Shown: piece after piece, positions 17,562 through 26,398 of the stretch
Position numbering within the stretch: position 1 is the stretch's first letter
How the letters are laid out: each line of letters opens with the position of its first letter
Assembly (NCBI RefSeq): GCF_000452705.1
Contig: NZ_CP007014.1
Coordinates: 1,798,001-1,862,000, forward strand
DNA: 64,000 nt
DNA from: Pseudomonas syringae CC1557
GTDB lineage: Bacteria > Pseudomonadota > Gammaproteobacteria > Pseudomonadales > Pseudomonadaceae
Direction of reading: 5' to 3'
The notes under the pieces: model-generated
Seen by the model: only the letters and a program-made list of their open reading frames with translations
The model's database searches: none
What the model was told of the DNA's origin: nothing
Program-made: the position numbers and the translations under genes

Positions 17562-17753
17562 ATGGGTTCGTCATTCAATGGCCTGGTCGGTCTGATTATT
17601 CTGGCGCTCGATATCTGGGCCATTATCAACGTCTTGAAAAGCAACGCCGAGACCGGGAAGAAAATTCTCTGGGTGTTGTTGATTGTCCTGTTGCCGGTAC
17701 TGGGTCTGATTATCTGGGCGATTCTCGGACCGCGCGGCAACGTGCGTATCTGA
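17562..17753 (+). CDS. PLDc_N-type two-helix small membrane protein
   Basis: A 63-residue protein made almost wholly of two membrane helices (LVGLIILALDIWAIINVL and KILWVLLIVLLPVLGLIIW) with the end LGPRG. This pattern (helix, short polar loop with KSNAETGKK, helix ending in W-x-x-x-GPR) is that of the PLDc_N domain, found at the N-terminus of cardiolipin synthases or alone as here. Function unknown. It sits between ZIP and speE and has its own terminator. Confidence 0.78.
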   Translation: MGSSFNGLVGLIILALDIWAIINVLKSNAETGKKILWVLLIVLLPVLGLIIWAILGPRGNVRI

Positions 17754-17774
17754 TACATCTGAAGTTCGACATCA

Positions 17775-17806
17775 ACGCCTGACTACGCATGTAGTCAGGC
17801 GTTTTT
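17775..17806 (+). terminator. Rho-independent terminator
   Basis: A 12-bp perfect stem (ACGCCTGACTAC with GTAGTCAGGCGT), a 4-base loop GCAT and five T, directly after the small membrane-protein gene. Confidence 0.88.
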
Positions 17807-17953
17807 CGTTTTCGGGTCAGGGGTTTGCAGGACGGGCTAGCCGATATGACCGCAGAGAGGTTCGACCTGTCATGTACATCGACGTAGAATGCGCGCCTTT
17901 GTTGTTGTGGGCGGTCGGCCGTCCTGTCATCAGTATCCAGCGGGAGCTTACCC

Positions 17954-18814
17954 ATGAGCGATTATCAGGAAACGTTGTACGAAGGCTACGGCCAGCGCTT
18001 TCGTATCGAAAAGATGCTTCACGAAGTCCGCACCGAGCACCAGCATCTGGTGATCTTCCAGAACCCGCGCATGGGCCGGGTCATGGCGCTGGACGGCGTG
18101 ATCCAGACCACCGAAGCGGATGAATTCATCTACCACGAAATGCTCACCCATGTGCCGATCCTGGCACACGGTGCAGCCAAGCGTGTACTGATCATCGGCG
18201 GGGGTGATGGCGGCATGCTGCGTGAAGTCGCCAAGCACATGAGCGTTGAACACATCACCATGGTCGAGATCGATAGCACGGTGGTGGAGATGTGCAAGGA
18301 GTTCCTGCCCAACCACTCAAGCGGGGCGTTCGAGGATTCACGTCTGAATCTGGTGATCGACGATGGCATGCGCTTTGTAGCGACCACCGAAGAGAAGTTC
18401 GACGTGATCATCTCCGATTCCACTGACCCTATCGGTCCGGGTGAAGTCCTGTTTTCGGAAAACTTCTATCAGGCCTGCCACCGTTGCCTGAACGAAGGCG
18501 GCATCCTGGTGACCCAGAACGGCACGCCTTTCATGCAACTGAGCGGTGTACAGACCACTGCCGGGCGCATGAACGGTCTGTTTGCCGATTGGCATTTCTA
18601 TCAGGCGGCCATTCCGACCTACATCGGTGGGGCGATGACCTTCGCTTGGGGCGCGACTAACAAGAGCTACCGCAAACTGCCGCTGGAAACCCTGCGTCAG
18701 CGCTTTTCAGGCAGCGGTATTGTTACGCGTTATTACAACCCTGAAGTCCATATCGGTTCGTTCGCATTGCCACAGTACGTGCTCCAGGCTGTCGGCAAAG
18801 CCAGCAACGACTGA
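17954..18814 (+). CDS. speE: Spermidine synthase
   Basis: Transfers an aminopropyl group from decarboxylated SAM to putrescine, giving spermidine and methylthioadenosine. At 286 residues it is full length. The SAM-binding motif [16 protein letters not shown] is near residue 80, and the catalytic Asp region is [21 protein letters not shown] precedes the ATG. The by-product methylthioadenosine feeds the methionine salvage pathway encoded about 5 kb upstream. Confidence 0.96.
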   Translation: MSDYQETLYEGYGQRFRIEKMLHEVRTEHQHLVIFQNPRMGRVMALDGVIQTTEADEFIYHEMLTHVPILAHGAAKRVLIIGGGDGGMLREVAKHMSVEHITMVEIDSTVVEMCKEFLPNHSSGAFEDSRLNLVIDDGMRFVATTEEKFDVIISDSTDPIGPGEVLFSENFYQACHRCLNEGGILVTQNGTPFMQLSGVQTTAGRMNGLFADWHFYQAAIPTYIGGAMTFAWGATNKSYRKLPLETLRQRFSGSGIVTRYYNPEVHIGSFALPQYVLQAVGKASND

Positions 18815-19078
18815 CCGCACCGGTTTGGCGTTGTGGTCCGACGGTCTGTAGCGACGCCGGACAGATGCCGTCACGGGGCGCTTGCGACAGAAAATTCACA
18901 CGGTATGGCCCAGAATTGCGCGCGAAGCTGAACAGGCGCGCGCCTTCATGGGCTGAGCGGGCCCCATGCGGTCCGCAATCAAGTATTATCTGCGCCCTGT
19001 CGCGCACCGCCAGTCCCTGAGAGGAGGGCGGTGCTGCACCACCGAACCTACCCCTGAATCCACCGGATCCTGACAACC

Positions 19079-21166
19079 ATGGCCAAAACGGACGCCCAGA
19101 TTCATCGGCAAGCCCGCCTGCATAACCCGACCGTCAAATCGCATCTCGCGTATATCCTGCTCAGCGGCTTCGCTTTGATGGTGATGTACACGCTGCTGCG
19201 TATTGCCCTGCTGGTCTACAACCGCGAGATGATTGGCGATACGCCAGCCTCGACCTTTATTGAAGCGCTGTTCAATGGCATGCGTTTCGACCTGCGCCTG
19301 ACGATGTATCTGTTGATTCCGCTGGTGCTGTCGCTGTTCAGCGCCAGGGCCATGGCGGCACGTGGGTTCTTCCGCTTCTGGCTGACTCTGGTGGGCAGCA
19401 TCACGCTGTTCCTGGGTCTGATGGAAATGGACTTCTATCGCGAGTTTCACCAGCGCCTGAACGGTCTGGTGTTCCAGTACGTGAAAGAAGACCCCAAAAC
19501 CGTTCTGAGCATGCTGTGGTATGGCTTTCCGGTCGTGCGCTACCTGCTGGCATGGGCAGCGGTCACCTGGCTGCTAAGCCTGGTATTCAAGGGCATCGAC
19601 CGTTTGACGCGTCCGCGCACCGTTACCACGACGGGCACCCACTCTGTCAGTTCGGTTGCACCCTGGTACATGCGTGCCGGTGTTTTCGTTGTGGTGTTGC
19701 TGGTCATGGTGGTGTGCATTCGCGGCACCGTGCGCCAGGGGCCGCCGCTGCGTTGGGGTGATGCGTATACCACCGACTCGAACTTCGCCAATCAGTTGGG
19801 TCTCAACGGCACACTGACCCTTATTACTGCGGCGAAAAGCCGTATGTCCGAGGATCGCGACAACATCTGGAAAGCCACGCTGCCTCAGGCCGAAGCACAG
19901 CAGACCGTGCGTGACATGCTGCTGACCCCGAATGACAAACTGGTCGAGCCGGACATCGCTGCAGTGCGTCGTGACTTCACGCCGCCCGCCGAAAACACGC
20001 TGCCTATCCGTAACGTCGTTGTGATTCTGATGGAAAGCTTTGCCGGTCACTCGGTTGGGGCGTTGGGCAACGATGCCAACATCACACCGTACTTCGACAA
20101 GCTGTCCAAAGAAGGGCTGTTGTTCGATCACTTCTTTTCCAACGGCACGCATACCCACCAGGGCATGTTCGCCACCATGGCATGCTTTCCTAACCTGCCG
20201 GGTTTCGAGTACCTGATGCAGACGCCGGAAGGCGCTCACAAGTTGTCCGGCCTGCCGCAGTTGCTCAGTGCAGGTCGCAACTACGATGACGTCTATGTCT
20301 ACAACGGCAATTTTGCCTGGGACAACCAGTCGGGTTTCTTCAGCAATCAGGGCATGACCAACTTCGTTGGCCGTGAGGACTTCGTCAACCCGGTGTTCTC
20401 CGATCCGACGTGGGGTGTTTCCGACCAGGACATGTTCGACCGTGGTGCTCAGGAGCTCAAGGCGCGTCAGGATGGCAAGCCATTCTATGCGCTGTTGCAG
20501 ACGCTCTCGAACCACACGCCATATGCGCTGCCGGACCCTCTGCCTGTCGAGCGCGTTACCGGGCACGGTTCGCTGGACGAGCACTTGACCGCCATGCGCT
20601 ATGCCGACTGGGCGCTGGGCCAGTTCTTCGAGAAGGCCAAAAAAGAGCCGTACTTCAAGAACACCCTGTTCGTGGTATTGGGTGACCATGGATTCGGCAA
20701 CAACAAACAGCTGACTGAAATGGACCTGGGTCGTTTCAATGTGCCATTGCTGCTGATCGGTCCAGGCGTCCAGGAGAAGTTCGGCCAGCGCAGCAGCATC
20801 GTCGGTACTCAGGTCGATGTAGTGCCTACCATCATGGGGCGTCTGGGTGGCCAGAACCGCAACCAGTGCTGGGGACGCGACCTGTTGAACCTGCCGGAAG
20901 GTGACAAGGGGTTCGGTGTTATCAAACCGTCGGGCAGCGAACAGGTGGTCGCAATCATCAATGGCAACCGCATTCTGATCGAGCCGACTGAAATGCCTGC
21001 CAAGTTGCTGACCTACACCCTGGGCGCCAATCCGCATGCCGAAGAAGTGCCTGATGCGCCTGACACCCAGGAGCTCAAGCGCAAGCTGGAAAGCTTCCTG
21101 CAGACGGCGACCAAGAGCCTTCTGGACAACACGGCCGGTGTCGAGGCCAGCAAGAACCGCAACTGA
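19079..21166 (+). CDS. LtaS-like membrane sulfatase-fold phosphotransferase
   Basis: A 695-residue inner-membrane protein: about five N-terminal helices (residues 20-215), then a periplasmic sulfatase-fold domain (about 310-620). Metal and catalytic motifs include VVILMESFAGHSVG, FFSNGTHTHQGMFATM (the Thr/Ser nucleophile region) and VVLGDHGFGN. Relatives transfer phosphoglycerol or phosphoethanolamine to glycolipids or glucans (LtaS, OpgB). Gram-negatives lack lipoteichoic acid, so the acceptor here is not known. An upstream 264-bp gap separates it from speE; I see no gene in that gap. Confidence 0.88.
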   Translation: MAKTDAQIHRQARLHNPTVKSHLAYILLSGFALMVMYTLLRIALLVYNREMIGDTPASTFIEALFNGMRFDLRLTMYLLIPLVLSLFSARAMAARGFFRFWLTLVGSITLFLGLMEMDFYREFHQRLNGLVFQYVKEDPKTVLSMLWYGFPVVRYLLAWAAVTWLLSLVFKGIDRLTRPRTVTTTGTHSVSSVAPWYMRAGVFVVVLLVMVVCIRGTVRQGPPLRWGDAYTTDSNFANQLGLNGTLTLITAAKSRMSEDRDNIWKATLPQAEAQQTVRDMLLTPNDKLVEPDIAAVRRDFTPPAENTLPIRNVVVILMESFAGHSVGALGNDANITPYFDKLSKEGLLFDHFFSNGTHTHQGMFATMACFPNLPGFEYLMQTPEGAHKLSGLPQLLSAGRNYDDVYVYNGNFAWDNQSGFFSNQGMTNFVGREDFVNPVFSDPTWGVSDQDMFDRGAQELKARQDGKPFYALLQTLSNHTPYALPDPLPVERVTGHGSLDEHLTAMRYADWALGQFFEKAKKEPYFKNTLFVVLGDHGFGNNKQLTEMDLGRFNVPLLLIGPGVQEKFGQRSSIVGTQVDVVPTIMGRLGGQNRNQCWGRDLLNLPEGDKGFGVIKPSGSEQVVAIINGNRILIEPTEMPAKLLTYTLGANPHAEEVPDAPDTQELKRKLESFLQTATKSLLDNTAGVEASKNRN

Positions 21167-21204
21167 CGAAGACTGACTCGCCGAACTGGCCAGTCATGCT
21201 ACGG

Positions 21205-21250
21205 AAAAGGCCCTTGGCATTCACTGCAAGGGCCTTTTGTTTTGCCCGCC
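21205..21250 (+). terminator. Rho-independent terminator
   Basis: A 12-bp stem (AAAAGGCCCTTG with CAAGGGCCTTTT), 10-base loop, and a T-rich tail, 38 bases after the LtaS-like gene. Confidence 0.88.
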
Positions 21251-21349
21251 ATCAGCTAGTGTCCATCGCTGATCCGGTGGAACGAATGCGCTGGTAAAAA
21301 GGTCCTTATCCCATAAGCCAGAGTGCCTGGCTTCGTTATGGAGGCATTG

Positions 21350-21586
21350 ATGAAACAGTGGGCCATTTTGTATCTGGACAAGGATGGCGTGCAGCAGCGT
21401 CATGTGGCCGCTTTCGAGGCGCGCCCCAGCGAGGAAGAAGTTGCGCAATTGCTGCGCAAGGGTCTTTATCCGTTGACGGACGAACTGGATCTCAACGATC
21501 TTGACGGACGCACCGAAGAGCCTACTGTGAAGACGCTCAAGGACCATAACAGTGTGGAGATCATTTCCATTACAGAAGCGAGCTGA
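21350..21586 (+). CDS. Small conserved hypothetical protein, 78 residues
   Basis: An acidic soluble protein starting MKQWAILYLDKDGVQQRHV and ending with a DHNSVEIISITEAS strand. The pattern suggests a small alpha/beta fold. I recognise no family. GGAG at 21340-21343 supports the ATG at 21350, although an in-frame ATG at 21338-21340 overlaps that site. It stands alone between a terminator and a gap with a palindrome. Confidence 0.62.
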   Translation: MKQWAILYLDKDGVQQRHVAAFEARPSEEEVAQLLRKGLYPLTDELDLNDLDGRTEEPTVKTLKDHNSVEIISITEAS

Positions 21587-21657
21587 TCCTCACCGATTAA
21601 AAACCTTTTCGTGCCAACCACTTGGCATACGGTCCGCGATAGGGCTAATCTGCAGAT

Positions 21658-21679
21658 GAGGCCATTTTCAAATGGCCTC
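21658..21679. repeat. Perfect 10-bp palindrome without a T-run
   Basis: GAGGCCATTT-TC-AAATGGCCTC is a perfect inverted repeat 73 bases after the stop at 21586 and 155 bases before the next gene. It lacks a U-tail, so it may be a protein-binding site or an mRNA-end hairpin. Confidence 0.6.
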
Positions 21680-21833
21680 TGACATCCCGATACCGGGCCT
21701 GTGCGCAAGCCCTGTCTGGTCAGCTACATGCTTGATTCCCCACGCCGGATTATCTGTCGTGCGGTGACCACTCATCCCGTGGTCGCCCTGGAAGAGTTGA
21801 AACTCTATCTATCGTTGCATAGGAGGACGTTTC

Positions 21834-22175
21834 ATGAGCACAGCCTATCAAGAGGACATCAGCAGTAATGTTCTGCGCCGCATGAAAGAAGGCGGTTTTG
21901 ATTTTGCGCGAATCTATCCCATCGAGTTCTATGCCATTTTCCCGGACGAGGAACGGGCACGGCAGGCCGCAGAGCAGTTTCGCGGTGAATCCCTCAACAC
22001 CCAGATAAACGTACGTGATGACGGTGCCTGGCACTTGCAACTGAGCAAAGTGATGTATGCGACGTACGACGGAATCGGTGATTTCGAGCAGGATTTTCAG
22101 ATGGTGATTTCGCCCATGGATGGAGAAGTCGAAGGTTGGGGTGTCACTCAGGAGATCAGAAGACTGCACGCTTGA
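21834..22175 (+). CDS. RraB-family ribonuclease E inhibitor homologue
   Basis: A 113-residue cytosolic protein with the RraB-like layout: an N-terminal helix (SSNVLRRMKEGGFDFARIYP), then FYAIFPDEERARQAAEQF and a C-terminal YDGIGDFEQDFQMVISPMDGEVEGWG. E. coli RraB binds RNase E and modulates mRNA decay; the same role here is inferred from the fold pattern. AGGAGG lies 7 bases before the ATG. A terminator follows directly. Confidence 0.8.
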   Translation: MSTAYQEDISSNVLRRMKEGGFDFARIYPIEFYAIFPDEERARQAAEQFRGESLNTQINVRDDGAWHLQLSKVMYATYDGIGDFEQDFQMVISPMDGEVEGWGVTQEIRRLHA

Positions 22176-22212
22176 TATGCGCTGTTTGAACAGGTTGAAA
22201 CAGAGCACTGAT

Positions 22213-22254
22213 CGGCCTGACCAGGATGACGTCCCGGTCAGGCCGTTTTGTTTT
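22213..22254 (+). terminator. Rho-independent terminator of the RraB gene
   Basis: A 10-bp stem (CGGCCTGACC with GGTCAGGCCG), 13-base loop, followed by TTTTGTTTT. Confidence 0.87.
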
Positions 22255-22321
22255 AAATACGTCGCGTGCGCGAATCCGGGCTTTTTTGCCACGACTTGTG
22301 TATCACCATGAAAATGTCGGC

Positions 22322-22347
22322 AAAAAAAAGCCACTCAAACGAGTGGC
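22322..22347 (-). terminator. Unassigned minus-strand terminator, possible sRNA end
   Basis: Read on the minus strand: GCCACTC-GTTT-GAGTGGC followed by eight T. No minus-strand CDS lies upstream of it within 3.6 kb, so it may end a small RNA starting somewhere in 22350-22560. The stem is short (7 bp) but perfect and the U-run is long. Confidence 0.65.
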
Positions 22348-22688
22348 GCAAAGGGAAGTCTGTTTCGAGAGCGTTTGGTAACGTCGTGGCGGTTCAGGCC
22401 TGAAAAAGCTAACGCAAAGATGGCGTTGGGTGCCGTGTTTGCTCGGTTGCTGGCGATTGTGGCGAACTATTGCCGCGTGAGGAAATCAACTCTCGCTATG
22501 CTGATCATAGATTTCAAGGTTGAATGACGCATCTGAATGAGGCGTAAGAGAATTGGCTTGGGCGTTTAATGCACAGGAATGGTGCAGAGAATGCCGGTTT
22601 TTTATTCAAGTCCTTGATATCAATGCGTTTATGTCGGTGGCACGGGCCTTGCGATGGTCTTGGTGTCCACGGTGACAAGGAGTACGGC

Positions 22689-24098
22689 ATGATCCGCACC
22701 TTTTATGACGAGATGTACGATGCTGGCGGTGTTGTTCGCCCGCATTATCGGGAGTTCGCCCGCTGGTTGGGTGATACGCCACCTGAGCTGCTGGCTCAAC
22801 GCAGGCGTGAAGCCGATTTACTGTTTCATCGCGCCGGGATCACGTTCACGCTCTATGGTGACGAACAGGGCACCGAGCGGCTTATCCCGTTCGATACCAT
22901 TCCGCGCAGCATTCCCGCGAGCGAGTGGCGCATTGTCGAGCGCGGCTGCATTCAGCGTGTGAAGGCCCTGAACATGTTTCTGGCTGATCTGTACCACGAT
23001 CAGCGCATCATCAAGGCCGGGATCATTCCTGCCGAGCAGGTGCTGGCCAACGAGCAATATCAGTTGGCAATGCAAGGCCTAAATCTGCACCGTGATCTGT
23101 ACTCGCACATTTCCGGCGTCGATCTGGTGCGCGATGGCGACGGCACGTATTACGTACTGGAGGACAACCTGCGCACGCCTAGCGGTGTGAGCTACATGCT
23201 CGAAGATCGCAAGATGATGATGCGTTTGTTTCCGGAGCTGTTCTCTGCGCAACGCATCGCGCCGATCGATCACTACCCGAACCTGCTGCTCGACACGCTC
23301 AAGAGTTCCAGCCATCTGGACAATCCGAGTGTAGTGGTGCTGACGCCTGGCCGCTTCAACAGCGCCTTTTTTGAGCATGCGTTTCTGGCTCGCGAGATGG
23401 GCGTCGAACTGGTGGAAGGTGCTGACCTGTTTGTAAGGGATGACCGGGTGTTCATGCGCACCACCGATGGCCCGAAAGCCGTCGATGTGATCTACCGTCG
23501 TCTGGACGATGCGTTCCTCGATCCGCTGGCGTTCAATCCCGATTCGATGCTGGGTGTGCCGGGCCTGCTGTCCGCCTACCGCTCCGGCAACGTGGTGCTG
23601 GCCAATGCCATCGGCACGGGGGTGGCAGACGACAAGTCGGTCTATCCGTATGTCACCGACATGATTCGTTTCTATCTGGACGAAGAGCCGATTCTCAAGA
23701 ACGTACCAACCTGGCAGTGCCGCAAGCCGGAAGAGCTGTCACACGTGCTGGCCAACCTGGGAGACCTTGTCGTCAAGGAAACCCAGGGCTCCGGCGGCTA
23801 CGGCATGCTGGTCGGCCCTGCAGCGACGGCCGCCGAGATTGAATCCTTTCGTGCGCGTCTCAAAGCCAAGCCACATGCCTACATTGCCCAGCCAACGCTG
23901 TGCCTGTCGACCTGCCCGACCTTTGTCGAGAACGGCATTGCCCCGCGACATATCGATTTGCGCCCCTTTGTCTTGTCCGGTCGCGAAACCCGCGTCGTAC
24001 CTGGCGGCCTCACCCGCGTAGCGTTACGTGAAGGTTCGCTGGTCGTGAATTCGTCTCAGGGTGGCGGAACCAAAGACACCTGGGTGGTCGAGGATTAA
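22689..24098 (+). CDS. Circularly permuted ATP-grasp type 2 protein
   Basis: A 469-residue cytosolic protein of the COG2308/DUF404-DUF407 ATP-grasp group. Seen: FYDEMYDAGGVVRPHYREF at the N-terminus, VLEDNLRTPSGVSYMLEDR near residue 155, and VVKETQGSGGYGMLVGP near 360, which carries ATP-binding residues. The family is thought to form amide bonds, but natural substrates are largely unknown. AAGGAG 8 bases upstream fixes the ATG at 22689, although the frame is open from 22569. The alpha-E gene follows 12 bp later; both are first in a three-gene operon. Confidence 0.92.
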   Translation: MIRTFYDEMYDAGGVVRPHYREFARWLGDTPPELLAQRRREADLLFHRAGITFTLYGDEQGTERLIPFDTIPRSIPASEWRIVERGCIQRVKALNMFLADLYHDQRIIKAGIIPAEQVLANEQYQLAMQGLNLHRDLYSHISGVDLVRDGDGTYYVLEDNLRTPSGVSYMLEDRKMMMRLFPELFSAQRIAPIDHYPNLLLDTLKSSSHLDNPSVVVLTPGRFNSAFFEHAFLAREMGVELVEGADLFVRDDRVFMRTTDGPKAVDVIYRRLDDAFLDPLAFNPDSMLGVPGLLSAYRSGNVVLANAIGTGVADDKSVYPYVTDMIRFYLDEEPILKNVPTWQCRKPEELSHVLANLGDLVVKETQGSGGYGMLVGPAATAAEIESFRARLKAKPHAYIAQPTLCLSTCPTFVENGIAPRHIDLRPFVLSGRETRVVPGGLTRVALREGSLVVNSSQGGGTKDTWVVED

Positions 24099-24110
24099 GG
24101 ATGCCTGCCA

Positions 24111-25070
24111 ATGTTAAGTAGAACTGCCTCCGATCTTTTCTGGATGTCGCGTTACCTGGAGCGAGCAGAGAATCTCGCCCGAATGCTGGACGTGAGCTAT
24201 TCGCTGTCGTTGATGCCCCAGGATGGGCGTGGCGACGGGCTGGATGAAATAGCCATGCCACTGCTGATTACCGGAACCCTGGAAACCTATATCGAACGTC
24301 ATGGTGAACTGCATGCCGAGCGCATGCTGCATTTCTTTGCCCTGGACGCGACCAACCCGGCAAGCATCTACAGCTGCCTGGGCGCGGCACGTGCCAGCGC
24401 GCACGCGGTACGCGGCCGGATTACGGCGGACATGTGGGAGAACATCAACTCCACGTGGCTGGAAATCCGTGGCATCGCTCAGCAAGGCCTGACGCGCTAC
24501 GGCATGAGTCGGTTCTGCGAGTGGGTCAAGGAGCGTTCGCACCTGTTCCGCGGTGCCACTTACGGCACCATCATGCGTAACGATGCCTTTCGCTTCATTC
24601 GTCTGGGGACTTTCATCGAACGCGCCGACAACACCATGCGCATGCTCGATGCCCGCTATGAGATGCTCGAATTGCGTGGCCCGCAGGCGAATGCCGCTGC
24701 CGACAACTCGGCGGCCGGTTACTACCAGTGGAGCGCCTTGCTGCGCGCACTGTCATCGTTCGAGGCTTACACTGAAGTCTATCGAGACGCCCCTGGCGCA
24801 CGTCAGGTTGCCGAGCTTTTGCTGTTGCGTGCCGATATTCCGCGTTCGTTGCGCGCCTGTCTGGAAGAGATGGATGTCATCCTCGCCAGCCTGCCAGGCA
24901 TCAACGGTCGCCCGGCACAGCGCATGGCGGCCGAAATGGACGCGCGACTGCGCTACACGAGCATCGACGAAATCCTCGATGAAGGCCTGCACGAGTGGCT
25001 GAACGAATTCATCCCGATGTTGGCCCAATTGGGTGATGCCATCCACATATCGTACCTGGAGGCTGCATGA
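24111..25070 (+). CDS. Alpha-E domain protein
   Basis: A 319-residue all-helical protein (COG2307, Alpha-E). It begins MLSRTASDLFWMSRYLERAE, with the RYLERAENLARMLD signature and a second similar block FIRLGTFIERADNTMRMLDA near residue 165, suggesting an internal repeat. The family nearly always sits beside the permuted ATP-grasp gene and a transglutaminase, as here, and is thought to form part of the same amide-bond system. Its biochemical role is not settled. Its stop overlaps the next start (ATGA). Confidence 0.92.
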   Translation: MLSRTASDLFWMSRYLERAENLARMLDVSYSLSLMPQDGRGDGLDEIAMPLLITGTLETYIERHGELHAERMLHFFALDATNPASIYSCLGAARASAHAVRGRITADMWENINSTWLEIRGIAQQGLTRYGMSRFCEWVKERSHLFRGATYGTIMRNDAFRFIRLGTFIERADNTMRMLDARYEMLELRGPQANAAADNSAAGYYQWSALLRALSSFEAYTEVYRDAPGARQVAELLLLRADIPRSLRACLEEMDVILASLPGINGRPAQRMAAEMDARLRYTSIDEILDEGLHEWLNEFIPMLAQLGDAIHISYLEAA

Positions 25071-25897
25071 GACTCTCTATAAGCCACGAGACCACCTATC
25101 ACTACGATGATCAGGTGCGTTCGAGTATCCAGTACCTGCGCCTGACCCCCCATGACAGCGAGCGCCAGCAAGTGCTCAGCTGGCAGCTGACGCTACCGCG
25201 CCCGGTGCGGGCGCAGGTCGACCCGTTCGGCAATATCCTGCACGTGCTGAGTCTGGAAGAGCCGCACGAAGAAATCATTATCGGCGCGCGCGGGCAGGTA
25301 GAAATCGACGAAACCTGCGAAGCCGAGCATGAGAGCCAGTCGGCGCTGCCGTTCCTGCGCGTGACGCGCCTGACCGAGCCGGACGAAGCGATTCGCAGCT
25401 TTGCGGCAAAAGAGTGTCGCAAGCGCAACGACCGTACCGCACTGATTGATCTGATGCAGGCGTTGAATCAGCACATGACGTACACCCAGGGCGCGACAGA
25501 GGTCGATACCTGCGCGGCCCAGGCATTTGCCGGTCGCTCAGGCGTCTGCCAGGACCATACTCACGCGTTTCTGGCCTGCGCTCGTAGTCTGGGCGTGCCG
25601 GCACGTTATGTATCCGGTTATCTGTGCAGTGAGGACAGCGAGCATCTGTCCAGCCATGCCTGGGCCGAGGCATGGATCGATAACGCGTGGTACAGCTTCG
25701 ATGTGACGAACCAGCTGGCGATTCCCGAGCGCCATCTTAAACTGGCCGTCGGGCTGGATTATCTGGATGCCTGTCCGGTGCGTGGCATGCGCCGTGGCGG
25801 CGGATCGGAACAGATGCACGCCAAGGTCGTGGTTTCACCCATGACCGGCACGCCCAAAGTGAAGACCAGGGTTCAGGCTCAAAGCCAGCATCAGTAG
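25067..25897 (+). CDS. Transglutaminase-like cysteine protease fold protein
   Basis: A 276-residue protein with an N-terminal beta domain (SISHETTYHYDDQVRSSIQY) and a transglutaminase-core domain. The Cys-His-Asp triad is visible: Cys in GRSGVCQDHTHAF (near 163), His in SSHAWAEAWI (near 200) and Asp in YSFDVTNQ (near 215). It may cut or transfer acyl groups on the product of the ATP-grasp enzyme. No signal peptide is seen. It overlaps the alpha-E stop by 4 bases, so the two are translationally coupled. Confidence 0.92.
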   Translation: MRLSISHETTYHYDDQVRSSIQYLRLTPHDSERQQVLSWQLTLPRPVRAQVDPFGNILHVLSLEEPHEEIIIGARGQVEIDETCEAEHESQSALPFLRVTRLTEPDEAIRSFAAKECRKRNDRTALIDLMQALNQHMTYTQGATEVDTCAAQAFAGRSGVCQDHTHAFLACARSLGVPARYVSGYLCSEDSEHLSSHAWAEAWIDNAWYSFDVTNQLAIPERHLKLAVGLDYLDACPVRGMRRGGGSEQMHAKVVVSPMTGTPKVKTRVQAQSQHQ

Positions 25898-25959
25898 GGC
25901 GAGTGCTGCGCGGATTGATCTGAAGCAATCTGCGCATCGCTAAAGGGTCATGGCCGGAC

Positions 25960-26331
25960 TTATTCCGCAGGGTCGTCAGAGGTGTCGTATAGCGCGTTAT
26001 GCAACTCTTCGTAGTTGCCGCCGTTGATGACGCTGAAGTAACCCGCCGCCGTCAGTTTGTCCTGCGCCCTGTTAGCCTTGTTGTTATCGCTGCTGAAGAT
26101 GACAAATACCGTATTGCGGTCGTTGAGTACCTGTTTCATCTGCTTGACCAGCCGCCCCTCATCGACCCGCACGGCGTTCAGCACAGTACCCGCCTCATAG
26201 TCGCTCTGGCTGCGCACATCCATCGCCAACTTGCCTTCTTTCAAGGCCGCCACCGCTGCAGCCTGATCCACAACGCCCGCCTGTGCAGCGAAGCTGCCTG
26301 CGAGTGCGCATAACGCTATCCATCCGCGCAT
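25960..26331 (-). CDS. Exported rhodanese-like protein without catalytic Cys
   Basis: A 123-residue protein with a signal peptide (MRGWIALCALAGSFAAQA) and a rhodanese-like domain: LAMDVRSQSDYEAGTVLNAV is the CH2-type block and FVIFSSDNNKANRAQ the active-site loop. The catalytic Cys expected at that loop is absent (Ser80-Ser81-Asp82); the only Cys is in the signal peptide, so sulfur transfer is unlikely. AAGGGAG supports the ATG at 26331 over an upstream in-frame start. It converges on the transglutaminase gene. Confidence 0.8.
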   Translation of the reverse strand: MRGWIALCALAGSFAAQAGVVDQAAAVAALKEGKLAMDVRSQSDYEAGTVLNAVRVDEGRLVKQMKQVLNDRNTVFVIFSSDNNKANRAQDKLTAAGYFSVINGGNYEELHNALYDTSDDPAE

Positions 26332-26398
26332 AAGCCCGTCTCCCTTCATTCGAGTGGAAAGAGTGGCATAGTTGCACGCGGGACGAAAGCGTAGCGGA

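Larger units (their letters stand above)
22176..22688. other. 513-bp intergenic region with two terminators facing each other
   Basis: After the RraB gene this gap has a plus-strand terminator (22213-22254), then a minus-strand terminator (22322-22347) whose transcript has no assigned gene, then about 340 bp leading to the ATP-grasp operon. Short readings within it (for instance minus strand 22514-22699) lack a good ribosome site and protein character. Confidence 0.55.

Noticed and set aside
19574..21037. 487-codon minus-strand ORF opposite the LtaS-like gene
   Set aside because: Antisense shadow in high-GC DNA with no recognisable domain.
22514..22699. 61-codon minus-strand ORF before the ATP-grasp gene
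   Set aside because: No convincing ribosome site; overlaps the promoter of the operon.
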